From: Thiohalobacter thiocyanaticus | GTDB taxonomy: Bacteria; Pseudomonadota; Gammaproteobacteria; Thiohalobacterales; Thiohalobacteraceae | Reading direction: 5' to 3' | Length of the DNA: 64,000 nt | Assembly (NCBI RefSeq): GCF_003932505.1 | Contig: NZ_QZMU01000001.1 | Location: 1-64,000 of the forward strand | In this document: one piece after another, positions 1-8,247 of the stretch | Layout of the letters: every line of letters begins with the position of its first letter | Position numbering within the stretch: the first letter of the stretch is position 1 | Made by a program: the position numbers and the translations under genes | The notes under the pieces: generated by a model | Databases searched by the model: none | Seen by the model: the letters and a program-made list of their open reading frames with translations, nothing else | What the model was told of the DNA's origin: nothing

Positions 1-191
1 TCGCTATATGATTCGGGATCATCCAACGGAAGCCAGGCAACGGCGTAAGTTGCGCCAGCCTCACCAGGCCGACCACGGGTGCAGGTCAGCAGGCCACGGT
101 CGCACAGCTCAACCAGGGCATCGGCATTCAAGTCACCCAAAATCGGCCCGCCCGCTATTTCAGGTTCATAATTCCCTTTTACACCGCTCAC
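1..191 (-). CDS. Partial winged-helix-like protein of the mobile element, running off the window
   Basis: The minus strand has an uninterrupted frame from a GTG at 189-191 to the window edge. The preceding bases (CACGGGG, about 8 nt upstream) can serve as a ribosome binding site. The readable part includes ALVELCDRGLLTCTRGRPG and then ATYAVAWLPLDDPES, which looks like the recognition helix, wing and following strand of the winged-helix proteins common in integrative elements and prophages. The frame has no stop back to the TGA at 270-272, so the start is uncertain. It lies downstream of the palindromic operators at 221-323 and in the same orientation as the broken winged-helix gene before it. 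The assignment rests on pattern only; the C-terminus is outside the window. Confidence 0.45.
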   Translation of the reverse strand, partial: MSGVKGNYEPEIAGGPILGDLNADALVELCDRGLLTCTRGRPGEAGATYAVAWLPLDDPESYS

Positions 192-220
192 AACAGCGAC
201 CCCGTGAGATTCTAGAAGGT

Positions 221-323
221 CTACGATGGTCGTATCCGGGAAGGGCTGAAATGAATACGATGGTCGTATTCAGGAGGGGCAAAAATGGCATTTTCGGTCG
301 TGCCCTGAATACGATGGTCGTAT
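221..323. promoter_or_regulatory. Three copies of a 15-bp palindrome, ATACGA-N3-TCGTAT
   Basis: Copies lie at 221-235, 255-269 and 309-323. The last two are identical (ATACGATGGTCGTAT); the first differs only in its first base. Each is an inverted repeat with 6-bp arms around TGG. Centre-to-centre distances are 34 and 54 bp. They lie between the decayed winged-helix gene and the partial downstream gene, where a promoter would be expected. This is how operators for a dimeric repressor look (ribbon-helix-helix, XRE or antitoxin type). I do not recognise the motif as that of a named regulator. Confidence 0.7.
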
Positions 324-723
324 CCGCCGGATAGATGAGCGAGGGCGGGATTTAGTCAGGCGGCATCGTCCACCCGCCCGGTAGTTCGTTCTTGGGCGCG
401 GCTTTCGCGCGCCATTCAGTGGCGTCGGTCGGGCCTTTCCAGTGATGGCATACCGGGCCACCTCGGGCGGGTGATAAGAGCCTGGGTAGGTCTGGATTAT
501 CAGGCCACGCATTCGCAATTCCTTGAGGCCCCGGCTCAGCGTGTCAGTGACGATATGCCAAACGCGTGCTGTCTGCATTGGCAGTGCAAGATCGCCGTGT
601 GTTTCTTCCCGTCATACCCCCCTTGCCGCGACAGGGCCACCAGTCCAGCGGCAGGCAGGGTGCAGCGTCGTCACGCCGGGTGCTGGAGACGGGATGGGAG
701 CATGACGAATCGCCCCTACTCAC
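270..723 (-). pseudogene. Decayed winged-helix DNA-binding protein of the mobile element
   Basis: Joining three reading frames on the minus strand restores one coherent protein of the phage/ICE winged-helix type. It begins at GTG 721-723 (VSRG), continues after a shift near 711 as RFVMLPSRLQHPA, has TGA at 671-673 where homologues have Trp, continues PAAGLVALSRQGGYDGKK, shifts again near 605, and resumes HGDLALPMQTARVWHIVTD then LSRGLKELRMRGLI and a wing ending in YAITG. The GTG start overlaps the stop of the preceding gene (GTGA), so the intact gene was translationally coupled to it. Two frameshifts and a stop suggest real decay, although the window has many suspicious indels. The natural 3' end is unclear; the last frame closes at 270. 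Confidence 0.65.
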
Positions 724-1052
724 GGCGACCCGTGGCCTCGCCCCGGTACCTTACTCGCCATCCGGGCTCCTGGCGTCCGCCGAGCCTGGGGAGGATTCGA
801 GGCGGACCGATTCAGTTGCTTTTTGAGGGGTCCTGGCCGGGTTAATACTTCCTGACACATTCCCGAAACGGCTTGATAGTGTTCGTCCGTCAGGACCCGC
901 CTGAGCGTAGCCCTCGCGGCCGGTTTTCCGTATTCCGATAGGTAAAAACAGGCACGCTCTCCATCCAAGTGACTGCGTTTCCGCCATTCGGGGTCGAGCG
1001 GGCAGATCGGGGCGGAACATCCCTCCCATTTCGGGCAATCTTCCGGGGTCAT
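720..1052 (-). CDS. Small Cys-rich protein of integrative elements, function unknown
   Basis: The 110-residue product opens MTPEDCPKWEGCSAPICPLD. Three cysteines within 17 residues (C6, C12, C17) and a fourth in the ACFYL segment could bind a metal ion, presumably zinc. The middle part (ACFYLSEYGKPAARATLRR) is helical and basic. The start ATG overlaps the stop of the 51-residue gene upstream (ATGA), and its own stop overlaps the GTG of the broken winged-helix gene, so it sits inside a coupled minus-strand operon. I have seen similar short proteins next to AlpA regulators in integrative elements, but no function is assigned. The C-terminal 30 residues are Arg/Pro-rich and poorly constrained. 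Confidence 0.7.
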   Translation of the reverse strand: MTPEDCPKWEGCSAPICPLDPEWRKRSHLDGERACFYLSEYGKPAARATLRRVLTDEHYQAVSGMCQEVLTRPGPLKKQLNRSASNPPQARRTPGARMASKVPGRGHGSP

Positions 1053-1204
1053 GGTGCCCCCCTCAATCGCCGCTCTAACGCTTCGCGCTCAGCAGGCTTT
1101 GGCCTCTGATGCAGGGCGCGGCGGGCTTCGTCGGTGCGGTTTCGGGGGCGCTGACGGGTGTTCTCCAGGGCCTGGCGGATCTGGCTGGGGGTCGGGCTTT
1201 TCAT
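1049..1204 (-). CDS. 51-residue basic protein coupled to AlpA
   Basis: An ATG at 1202-1204 opens a 51-codon frame ending at TGA 1049-1051. The protein begins MKSPTPSQIRQALENTR and is strongly basic (about a quarter Arg plus Lys), with a helical middle and no membrane segment. Its start overlaps the stop of the AlpA-type gene and its stop overlaps the start of the Cys-rich gene, both as ATGA. Two coupled junctions are the main evidence that this small frame is real. Function is unknown; a nucleic-acid-binding or regulatory role is only a guess. Confidence 0.6.
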   Translation of the reverse strand: MKSPTPSQIRQALENTRQRPRNRTDEARRALHQRPKPAEREALERRLRGAP

Positions 1205-1383
1205 GCGGCTGTACCCTTCAGGCGGTCAGCCTCCCAGCTTTCCACATCCTCAAGTCGCCAGCGTGTGCAGCCGGGGGACAGCTTAATCGGTTGAGGAAAG
1301 TTGCCGGCCGCCGTCCAGCGCCACAGCGTGGCGCGGCTTACTTCCAATCGCTCCGCAAGCTTTCGGTCTGAGATGTAGTGCAT
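1201..1383 (-). CDS. AlpA-family excisionase/transcriptional regulator
   Basis: The 60-residue protein is a single MerR-like helix-turn-helix. It starts MHYISDRKLAERLEVSRATL, where LAERLEVSRATLWRW is the helix-turn-helix, followed by the FPQPIKLSPGCTRW wing and a helix with WEAD. This matches the AlpA family, which activates or assists excision of P4-like elements carrying a tyrosine recombinase. GGAGG lies 9 nt upstream of the ATG and supports the start. It is the first gene of the coupled minus-strand operon that continues to about 270, while the integrase lies 0.5 kb upstream in the same orientation. Confidence 0.88.
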   Translation of the reverse strand: MHYISDRKLAERLEVSRATLWRWTAAGNFPQPIKLSPGCTRWRLEDVESWEADRLKGTAA

Positions 1384-1455
1384 TGCGTCTTGCCTCCATG
1401 ATAATCACAGAGACACATTAGGACGCGGGGGAAAGTAAAAAAATTGGGGGGAGAT

Positions 1456-1911
1456 TTATTTTCTCTGCTGTAACAGCAGCCGCATTTTTCTGGCTTGGTC
1501 AAGCATGGTATCAAACGCTTCGGTATTTGATTCGGGGTATTCCTTTCTGTACTTCAGTGCTTCGTGATAGAGCTTCAAGATTGTTTTAGCACATCTGAAC
1601 GTTGGGTTGCGTGGTGCCAATGTTCCACCTGCACCCTCTTCGAGGCTGATGAAGGTCGAGGGGTTAGCTTCGATGTCCTTCGCTGCTTCTTCTTTCGTCA
1701 TTTCATCAATATCCATCCGGGCCTGAACCTCGGCATAAGAGAATAGAAGCCTGGCAGCATCTGGCACCTTTGGCCGGCCACGCTTGCCCTCGGTTAATGA
1801 CAGTTCACCATAAGCCAAAGCTTCAATGGCTGCATTAAATACGGTTGCGCCGTGCTTTCTTTTCAGGCTACGCAGAGCTGTTATCAGTTCTTTGGGTATC
1901 TCATAATTCAT
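1456..1911 (-). CDS. Hypothetical protein coupled to the integrase
   Basis: The 151-residue protein has no signal peptide or membrane segment and is highly charged. Its N-terminal half (IPKELITALRSLKRKHGATV, then a KRGRPKVP basic patch) could be DNA-binding; RGRPK resembles an AT-hook-like motif. The C-terminal 50 residues are predicted helical with many Lys, Arg and Glu. Its start overlaps the integrase stop (ATGA), so it is expressed with the integrase. Base composition is visibly lower in G+C than the flanking chromosome, consistent with acquired DNA. No family recognised. Confidence 0.65.
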   Translation of the reverse strand: MNYEIPKELITALRSLKRKHGATVFNAAIEALAYGELSLTEGKRGRPKVPDAARLLFSYAEVQARMDIDEMTKEEAAKDIEANPSTFISLEEGAGGTLAPRNPTFRCAKTILKLYHEALKYRKEYPESNTEAFDTMLDQARKMRLLLQQRK

Positions 1912-3143
1912 GCAGTTTTACCCCGCAGTGATACCACCTCACCTTTAGCAGTGGGCTTGTTGAGAAATCGTGCCCATTCCTGCATCAGCCGCGTGCGCTT
2001 CGTCATCAGATTACCGCGCCTGTACGCGGCTTCGACGGCGCTGGGGATCGTATGCGCCAGGGCCTTCTCTGCAACCTCTCGCGGATAGTTCGTATGCTCG
2101 GCGCACCAGTCGCGGAAGGTGGAGCGGAACCCGTGCGGTGTGCCTTCCACGCCCATCAGCTTCATGACCTTGGATAGGGTGGCGTCACTGAGCTGCTTGC
2201 CACGGGGGGAGGGGAACACATAGGGGCAATCTTCGTGAACGGGCAGGGCCTTTAGCAGCTTCACGGCATCAGGGCAGAGCGGCACAACATGTTCCCGCTG
2301 CGCCTTCATGCGTTCGGCCGGTACGGTCCACGTCCGGGCCTCCATGTCGATTTCCTCCCATGTTGCCCCGCGCACCTCGCCAGAGCGGCCGGCAGTGAGT
2401 ATCAGGAACTCCAGCGCCCGAGAGCCGACCCCCTCACGCTCCCGCAGGGCGGCCATGAAGGCGGGCCCGCTGCTGACCGGAACTGCCTTGTGGTGGGCGA
2501 CCTTCTTCAGCTTGCCGGGCTTGGGCAGGATGGCGTCAAGATTTCCACGCCAGCGGGCGGGGTTGTCTCCCGACCGGAACCCAGAGACGGTGGCCCATGA
2601 CAGGACCGACTCAATACGGCCACGCAGGCGGGTAGCGGTTTCGGTTTTCTCCGTCCAGATCGGTTCGGGGATCTGCACGATATGGGGCAGGGTGACGGCA
2701 TCGACGGGGAGGCGGCCTATCACGGGGCTGGCGTAGGCTTGCAGGGTGGTCTCCCATTGGGCGGTATGCTTGGGGTTGCGGAACTCCTGGACCTTGGCCT
2801 TGATGAATCGCCGGGCGGCTTCGTCGAAGGTGATGACCTTGGACTGTGCGGCTATCAGGGCATCCCTGGCAGCCTTGCGCTGCAATACCGGGTCAACGCC
2901 CTCCCGGATCTGCTCTCGCATCTCTCGGGCCTTCTCGCGGGCTTGGGCCAGGGTTACATCAGGGTAGCCCCCCAGGCCGATGTCCCGGCGCTTGCTGCCG
3001 ACCGTTGCCCGCAGGACCCAGCTACGCGCCCCTGATGGTGTAATCTGTAGGCACAAGCCGGCCACGCCTCCGACCGGGCGCAGGCCAGGGCGGGCCAGTT
3101 GCTTCACTTGAATGGCGGACAGCTCTCGGGCCTTTCGTGGCAT
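1908..3143 (-). CDS. P4-type tyrosine recombinase (site-specific integrase)
   Basis: The 411-residue protein has the layout of P4-family integrases: an N-terminal arm-binding DUF4102 domain (about residues 1-90, with LGGYPDVTLAQAREKAREM), a core-binding SAM-like domain (about 100-200) and a C-terminal catalytic domain. Catalytic residues are visible: Arg in TAGRSGEVRGATW, the HGFRSTFRDW box (His-x-x-Arg), ALAH, and the nucleophile Tyr in VEAAYRRG. The length is usual for the family. It catalyses integration and, with AlpA, excision of the element whose cargo begins here and continues past position 1. Such integrases usually target a tRNA 3' end, but no tRNA is present next to this gene, so the attachment site remains unlocated. 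Confidence 0.93.
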   Translation of the reverse strand: MPRKARELSAIQVKQLARPGLRPVGGVAGLCLQITPSGARSWVLRATVGSKRRDIGLGGYPDVTLAQAREKAREMREQIREGVDPVLQRKAARDALIAAQSKVITFDEAARRFIKAKVQEFRNPKHTAQWETTLQAYASPVIGRLPVDAVTLPHIVQIPEPIWTEKTETATRLRGRIESVLSWATVSGFRSGDNPARWRGNLDAILPKPGKLKKVAHHKAVPVSSGPAFMAALREREGVGSRALEFLILTAGRSGEVRGATWEEIDMEARTWTVPAERMKAQREHVVPLCPDAVKLLKALPVHEDCPYVFPSPRGKQLSDATLSKVMKLMGVEGTPHGFRSTFRDWCAEHTNYPREVAEKALAHTIPSAVEAAYRRGNLMTKRTRLMQEWARFLNKPTAKGEVVSLRGKTA

Positions 3144-3376
3144 GTTGGCGTCTCCTACCCCACCACCTACCCGGTGGCGTACGATTTCGGGTGCCCCACA
3201 GGCTACCCCTCAAAAAATATGCAATTTGATATTACGGCGTGAGACAAGCCAAGACAAGAGAATTTCACGAAATGCTGTAAAAATAGGGGAGATGCGATAT
3301 ATTGCGACACACTGAGACACCGGAGAGGCCGACACCCCCTCCGCCATTATCATCATCCCTTGTTCCCTGTTTCGTT

Positions 3377-3763
3377 ATGTCAGAAAAAATGGTCGTGGTG
3401 ATCGACGGTCAGCCACAGCTCGAATACGACCGTTCCAAATCCCTGCCCGGGCATCAGCAGTCCGCGCTTGATCGCATGGATGCAAAGATGGATCAGGGCA
3501 TCGAGCTTCCCACCGGCCATCTGGATGCGCCCAATGCACTGCAACGGGCCCAGTTCGTGGCGTTGCAGCTGGTTCAGGCCGTCCGGGAAGGCAACGAGGC
3601 CATGGCCGCCGCCACCTGTGCCTATCTGGCGCTGCGGGTACCGGAGTTACAGCAGGTCAGTGCCGAACACAAGCCTGTCGGTTTGCACCTGGATCTGATT
3701 TTCGACCGTCCCTTCATGAATGAAATGAAGATCGAGTTCTTCGATCCCTCAAAATCCCATTAG
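3377..3763 (+). CDS. Conserved hypothetical protein, cytoplasmic
   Basis: From ATG 3377 the product is 128 residues, starting MSEKMVVVIDGQPQLEYDRS. It has no signal peptide or transmembrane segment. The middle (ALQRAQFVALQLVQAVREGN, then AMAAATCAYLALRVPEL) forms two amphipathic helices, and the C-terminal LHLDLIFDRPF segment is a beta strand. I do not recognise a characterised family. It is the first chromosomal gene after the integrase and looks intact, so the element boundary probably lies between 3144 and 3376. The frame extends upstream to 3302, but the ATG at 3377 is the more natural start. Confidence 0.65.
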   Translation: MSEKMVVVIDGQPQLEYDRSKSLPGHQQSALDRMDAKMDQGIELPTGHLDAPNALQRAQFVALQLVQAVREGNEAMAAATCAYLALRVPELQQVSAEHKPVGLHLDLIFDRPFMNEMKIEFFDPSKSH

Positions 3764-4213
3764 CAGCCATCATGCCGGCTTCAGTCCCGGGGCCCGCAAC
3801 AGCTGAGCGGTTGGTCGGGTCTCTGCGGGCACAAAAAATGTTAGATGCATGTATACCCGCTATCTGTGCGGGCGGAACGGCTTTGTAAGCCTTGGCGTAC
3901 AGGCCTGTTTGGACAGCGGCGTGCGTATTGGGTCGGCTTGACAGCTCAACAGTCCTGTCTATGCTTCCAAGGCGTGTCAGTGAACAGCTGATTTCTTCAT
4001 CAAATGGCAGGCAGGTAAGGCCGCCGCAGTCCGCCGGGATGGCTCTGCATTGCGGTGATAGACGGTGAGCCCGGACGCAGGACCGGGCGTGGCGCGTGGC
4101 AGCCAGTCATGTGTTATGGATCCTTGTATGTCCGGCTGCACCATTTTATGCAAGGTGGATCCTCCGGTTCCGGACGGTTTGCTTCGATGGTCCTGTCATC
4201 AAGGGGGTGGCGT
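3764..4213. other. Non-coding interval upstream of the sigma-54 activator gene
   Basis: No frame here shows protein-like composition or similarity to a known family. The interval contains a sigma-70-like promoter at 3938-3965 directed at the activator gene. No tRNA or terminator with a T-run is visible. The leader from that promoter to the activator start would be about 240 nt, long enough to hold regulatory structure, but I see no recognisable riboswitch. Confidence 0.5.
3938..3965 (+). promoter_or_regulatory. Sigma-70-like promoter for the VpsR-like activator
   Basis: A consensus -35 (TTGACA, 3938-3943) is followed after 16 bp by a -10-like TATGCT (3960-3965). It points towards the activator gene that starts near 4214. 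The -35 is perfect and the -10 matches at four of six positions. Predicted by eye only. Confidence 0.45.
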
Positions 4214-5673
4214 TTGGACAGGGAACCCCGTTATCTGTTGTTCTGGAATTCGGTCCGCAGCGGGATTCAGCTGCCGGCACAGCTTCGGCAGGCCGGCTGG
4301 CGGGTGACGCCGACCGAACGCCTGGAGGATGCCCGCCATCTGCTCGCCAGCCGGCGCTATCCCGTGGGACTGGCCTGTCTCAATCCGGGCGATACCCGCA
4401 GCTGCCGTGATTTCGAACAGCTGCTGTTGGACAGCCAGGCAACCACGGAATGGCTTGCTCTGGTGGAGCCGGATTATGCCGAGTCGGCGTCGCTGTGCCG
4501 GCTCCTGGCCGGCGGCGTCTTTGATTTTCATACCCTGCCACTGGACGCCGCCCGGTTGATCGACAGCCTCGGGCACGCTGCGGGGCTGGCTGCCATCCGC
4601 GCCCGCTGCCGGGCCGAAGAACTGCCGCCCGGCAGCATACCGGCCGGCATGGTGGCGAACAGCCCGGGCATGCGCCAGCTGTTCCGCCAACTGGACAAGA
4701 TCGCCCAGGCCGAAGCCCCGGTGCTGATAACCGGCGAATCCGGTTCCGGCAAGGAACTCACCGCTCAGGCCATCCATCAGCGCTCGCGCCGTGCTGATGG
4801 GCCGCTGGTGCCCGTCAACTGCGCCTCTCTGCCCGTCAACCTGGTACAGACGGAGCTGTTCGGGCATGAGAAGGGGGCCTTTACCGGCGCTGTGCGACGC
4901 AAGACCGGTCGCATCGAGGCGGCGGCGGGCGGGACTGTCTTTCTGGACGAGATCGGGGACCTGCCCCTGGAGCTGCAGACCAGCCTGCTGCAGGCTTCCT
5001 GCAGGAAGGCACGATCGACCGGGTGGGTGGCAGTCAGCCGGTGCCGATTGATGTGCGCGTCCTGGCGGCAACGCACCAGGACCTGGAGCAGGCAGTGAGC
5101 CAGGGCCGGTTTCGCGAGGACCTGTACTACCGGCTCAATGTGCTGCGGCTTCCGTTGCCGTCTCTGCGCGAGCGCATCGAGGATATCGAGCCCCTGGCCT
5201 GGCAGCAGTTCGAGCGTTTCGGGCGCGAGCGCGGTGTGCAGGTGAAAGGCTTCAGCGAACAGGCACTCCAATGTCTGCTCCGCCACGACTGGCCCGGCAA
5301 CGTGCGCGAACTCATCAATCGGGTCCGGCGGGCGATGGTGATGGCCGAGGGGCGCCTGATCACACCCCGGGACCTGGGACTGGACCAGCGCAACGGCCGG
5401 CGGCGGATGCCGTCGCTGCAACAGGTAAGGGCCGAAGCCGACAGCCAGGCCATCCGCGCCAGCCTGCGCCTGGCCCGCAACAACTTTTCCCAGGCGGCCC
5501 GTTCCCTGGGTATTTCCCGGGTGACCCTGTACCGGCTGATGGAAAAGCACCGGATCCTGCCCGAGTCCGGCGCAAGCATCCCTGCCGCCCGGGTATCCAG
5601 CCGCGAACACCGGTTGAACGGCGAGGCGGTCCTGGAGCGAGAACCCCGCTCGTGCACGCCGGGACGCGGCTGA
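4214..5673 (+). CDS. VpsR-like sigma-54 enhancer-binding activator, frameshifted
   Basis: The N-terminal ~130 residues form a receiver-like domain of the VpsR type without a clear phospho-acceptor. The AAA+ domain has Walker A (GESGSGKEL), the sigma-54 contact loop GAFTGA and Walker B (TVFLDEIGDL); then come RFREDLYYRLNVLRLPLPSL and a C-terminal Fis-type helix-turn-helix (FSQAARSLGISRVTLYRL). Vibrio VpsR lacks GAFTGA, so this homologue should act through RpoN. Two extra bases (or one missing) near 4994-4995 break the frame: LLQ continues as FLQEGTIDRVGG in the next frame. TTG 4214 is preferred because AAGGGGG lies 6 nt upstream; ATG 4187 is an alternative. It overlaps the start of the barrel gene, and is the obvious regulator of the glycine-rich operon. 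Confidence 0.85.
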
Positions 5674-6907
5674 GTCTCGCGGGCCTCGCCCTGCTGGTGC
5701 TGGGCCCGGCCCTGTCCGCGCCGGCGGAAGAGCCGTCCCTGGCACAGCGCCTGGAGCGTCTGGAACGGCTGCTGGAACAGCAGCAACACCAGCTCCAGCG
5801 CCAGGCCGATACCATTGCCGAACAGCAACAGCGTCTGCGGCAGCAGCGCCAGGCCCTCGACCAGTTGAACCGGCAGGTCACCCCGGCGGCCGGGCTCGAC
5901 GACTGGCGCGCCACCGGTTCCGCGGCGGTGGCGCAGAACACGGCGGCAGCGCCGTCAGGCCCCGTGGGCACGGCACCACCGCCGCGCGAGCCGGCTGCCC
6001 CCGAGGTGCGCGCGATCCCGGAACTGGGCGGCGTGCTCACCCCCCGGGGTCAGCTGGTCCTGGAACCGGCCCTGCAGTTTTCCAACTCCCAGATCAACCG
6101 CCTGACCTTCATCGGGGTGGAATCCTGGAGGCGTTCCAGATCGGCCTGCTGGAAGCGGTGGACGTGGACCGGGACTATCTCGCGGCCTCGCTTACCGGCC
6201 GCTACGGCCTGACCGACCGTCTGGAGCTGGAGGCGAAGCTGCCCTACGTCTATCGCAAGGACCGGCGGGTGGCGACCATCCCGGATGTGGACGGTGAGGC
6301 CTTCAGCCGCACACTGGACGGCGACGGGGTAGGGGATCTGGAACTGGCCCTGCACTATCAGCTCGGCTGGCGCCGGCCGGCAAACATGTACTATGTCGGC
6401 AACCTGCGTTACAAGACCACGACCGGGCGCGGTCCCTTCGATGTCAGCCGCAATGGTGACGGCATCGAGACGGAACTGGCCACCGGATCAGGCTTCCATG
6501 CCCTCGAGCCGAGCCTGACCCTGCTGTATCCCTCCGACCCGGCGGTCTTCTTCGCCAATCTGGGCTATCTCTGGCATATCAAGGACGATGTCGACAAGAC
6601 CTTCGGCGAGCAGACCCTGGGCGAAGTTGACCCCGGTGATGCGGTCCGCCTGAGTTTCGGCATGGGGTATTCCATCAACCCACGGGCCTCCTTCACCCTC
6701 GGCTACAAGCACGACTTCATCCAGGAAACCGATACCGAGATCAACGGCGTGAAACTGTCCACGTCCAGCCTCGATGTGGGCGCCATGCTCCTGGGCTATG
6801 GATTCCAGCTGACCGATCGCGCCGCAGTGAACCTCAACCTGGAGCTGGGCGTGACCGCCGATGCGCCGGACATGGTCATGACCCTGCGCCTGCCGTATTC
6901 TTTTTAG
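5652..6907 (+). CDS. FapF-like outer-membrane barrel with N-terminal coiled coil, frameshifted
   Basis: The start is GTG 5652, overlapping the end of the activator gene. A signal peptide (LAGLALLVLGPALSA) is followed by a long Gln/Arg/Leu heptad region (about residues 30-75), a Pro/Ala linker, and a C-terminal barrel of amphipathic strands ending in LRLPYSF with a terminal Phe, as usual for outer-membrane proteins. Coiled coil plus plug/linker plus barrel is the architecture of FapF, the trimeric pore that exports functional amyloid in Pseudomonas. One base is missing near 6121: FIGVE must continue as ILEAFQIGLLEAVDVDRDYL in the next frame. The neighbouring C39-type peptidase and exported proteins support an export role. 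A general DUF3187/phenol-porin-like barrel is the alternative. Confidence 0.75.
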
Positions 6908-6911
6908 GCGG

Positions 6912-7520
6912 TCAGATTACTGCAGGCCGGCCGCGCTGCGGCCGAGGTGGCTGTTGATCAGGGCCTCGCGCACCGTCTGCTGGAACTGGCTGAAGTTCCT
7001 GACGGTGATATCCACCCGGCCCCTGGCGCAGGGCCGTGTCGGTGGCGCGGCTGACCAGCACGCTCAGGATGCGTTGACGGGTCACCTGGTGCACGGCGGC
7101 GGTGATACCGCGGGCGTCGCTGACGGTCACTCGCCCGGCGTCTCCCAGACCGCCGAGATCGATGCCGCTGGGATCGGCAGTGCCGGCCGGTGCGGCCGCA
7201 CCCGGGCCGGCGGCGAGCGCGTCGACCGCATGCGGGATGGTCCGGGTGGTGCGGGTACCCTGGTCGGTGACATTGACCAGGGTTTCCATGAGCAGACGTC
7301 CGTCCTGGAAGCTGCGCAGGGAAGCGCCGAATTCCATCTCCAGACCGCGCAGCGAAAAGCCGCCGCGCAGTGCGGCCAGCTGGGCATCCTCGAGCACCTG
7401 GGCGGGAAAGGGCTCCGCCGCCTGACTCGCGCCCGCCCCGAGCACAAGGGCCAGGACCGACGCGGACAGGTATCGGTGGTTGAGCAGGAATCCCGGCGTG
7501 CGATCGGGCATGGCAGGCAT
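6912..7520 (-). CDS. Exported accessory protein of the Fap-like locus, frameshifted near its end
   Basis: The N-terminus has a signal peptide (YLSASVLALVLGAGASQAA). Soon after it is EDAQLAALRGG (about residues 44-54), which resembles the double-glycine leader motif recognised by C39 peptidases, and a C39-type peptidase is encoded immediately upstream in the operon. The middle is beta-rich (LRGLEMEFGASLRSF, VNVTDQGTRTTR). One base near 7015 disrupts the frame: TALRQG should continue RVDITVRNFSQFQQTVREAL and end in SAAGLQ at a TAA near 6918. It starts 2 nt after the peptidase stop. I cannot assign it to a named Fap component; FapE is a possible counterpart by position only. Confidence 0.6.
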   Translation of the reverse strand: MPAMPDRTPGFLLNHRYLSASVLALVLGAGASQAAEPFPAQVLEDAQLAALRGGFSLRGLEMEFGASLRSFQDGRLLMETLVNVTDQGTRTTRTIPHAVDALAAGPGAAAPAGTADPSGIDLGGLGDAGRVTVSDARGITAAVHQVTRQRILSVLVSRATDTALRQGPGGYHRQELQPVPADGARGPDQQPPRPQRGRPAVI

Positions 7521-7522
7521 CC

Positions 7523-8236
7523 CTAGCGGCCCAGTTCGAGTCGGCCGGGCAGATTGAGCAGCAGCGGACTCATACCCGCCTGCCGCGCGGGGGCCTGGAT
7601 GGGTGCGCGCGGCCAGCTGTGCCAGTCGCGGTCCAGGTTGAAGTGACTGCGGGCGGTTTCCAGCCGGCCGCGGGCGGCCAGCACCACGCCGTTCCAGATG
7701 GCCTCGAACTCGGTGCGCAGGATGGCCACATTGCCGGCGGCGGGATCGGCCAGCAGCACCCGGTCCGACTGCACGCCGCGCACCACCACGAAATGGCGGT
7801 AGCCGCGGGTGTTGACCAGCACGATGCCCGGCACTCCCAGCGCGGCGAGCTTGTCCAGGTCCATGCGAAACCCGTCCGTCTGCAGACCGCGGCGGTCCAG
7901 GAAGCGCTTCATGTCCAGCATGGAAAAGCCCTCCGCGCGGATCCTGTCCTGATCACCGGCGGCGTACATTTCCTGGAATACCCGGTCTTCGCCCACCGGG
8001 GTGGCGTAGTGATAGGTGAGCAGGGTGGCCACGGCCGCCGAGCCGCAGCTGAAATCGTATTGCTGACGGATGACCGTGCGCCAGCGCGCCTCGCTCTGGC
8101 TGTCGACCTTGAGAGAGACGGCCCCGGGGAAAGTGTGCAGGCGCACCTGCCCGCCAGCGGCGCTGCCTGCGCCGAGAGCAGTGCACAGGATCAATGCCGG
8201 CAGCAGCCGGGCCTGCCTGGATGAGAGCACGGCCAT
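7523..8236 (-). CDS. FapD-like C39-type cysteine peptidase, exported
   Basis: The 237-residue protein has a signal peptide (LLPALILCTALGAGSAAGG) and one C39-type papain-fold domain. The catalytic Cys is in YDFSCGSAAVATLL, the His in NTRGYRHFVVVRG and the Asp in LLADPAAGN, the usual Cys-His-Asp order. It lacks the ABC transporter domains of bacteriocin C39 proteins, which matches the stand-alone periplasmic FapD of the Pseudomonas amyloid system. It probably processes or gates export of the neighbouring substrates, two of which carry an LxALRG motif after their signal peptides. It lies 11 nt after the small exported protein gene and 2 nt before the next gene, within one minus-strand operon. 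Confidence 0.82.
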   Translation of the reverse strand: MAVLSSRQARLLPALILCTALGAGSAAGGQVRLHTFPGAVSLKVDSQSEARWRTVIRQQYDFSCGSAAVATLLTYHYATPVGEDRVFQEMYAAGDQDRIRAEGFSMLDMKRFLDRRGLQTDGFRMDLDKLAALGVPGIVLVNTRGYRHFVVVRGVQSDRVLLADPAAGNVAILRTEFEAIWNGVVLAARGRLETARSHFNLDRDWHSWPRAPIQAPARQAGMSPLLLNLPGRLELGR

Positions 8237-8247
8237 CGGTGACGTGC

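Noticed and set aside
4199-5745. Long minus-strand reading frames opposite the sigma-54 activator gene
   Set aside because: They are Pro/Arg/Gly-rich mirror frames of a GC-rich gene whose own frame carries Walker, GAFTGA and Fis motifs.
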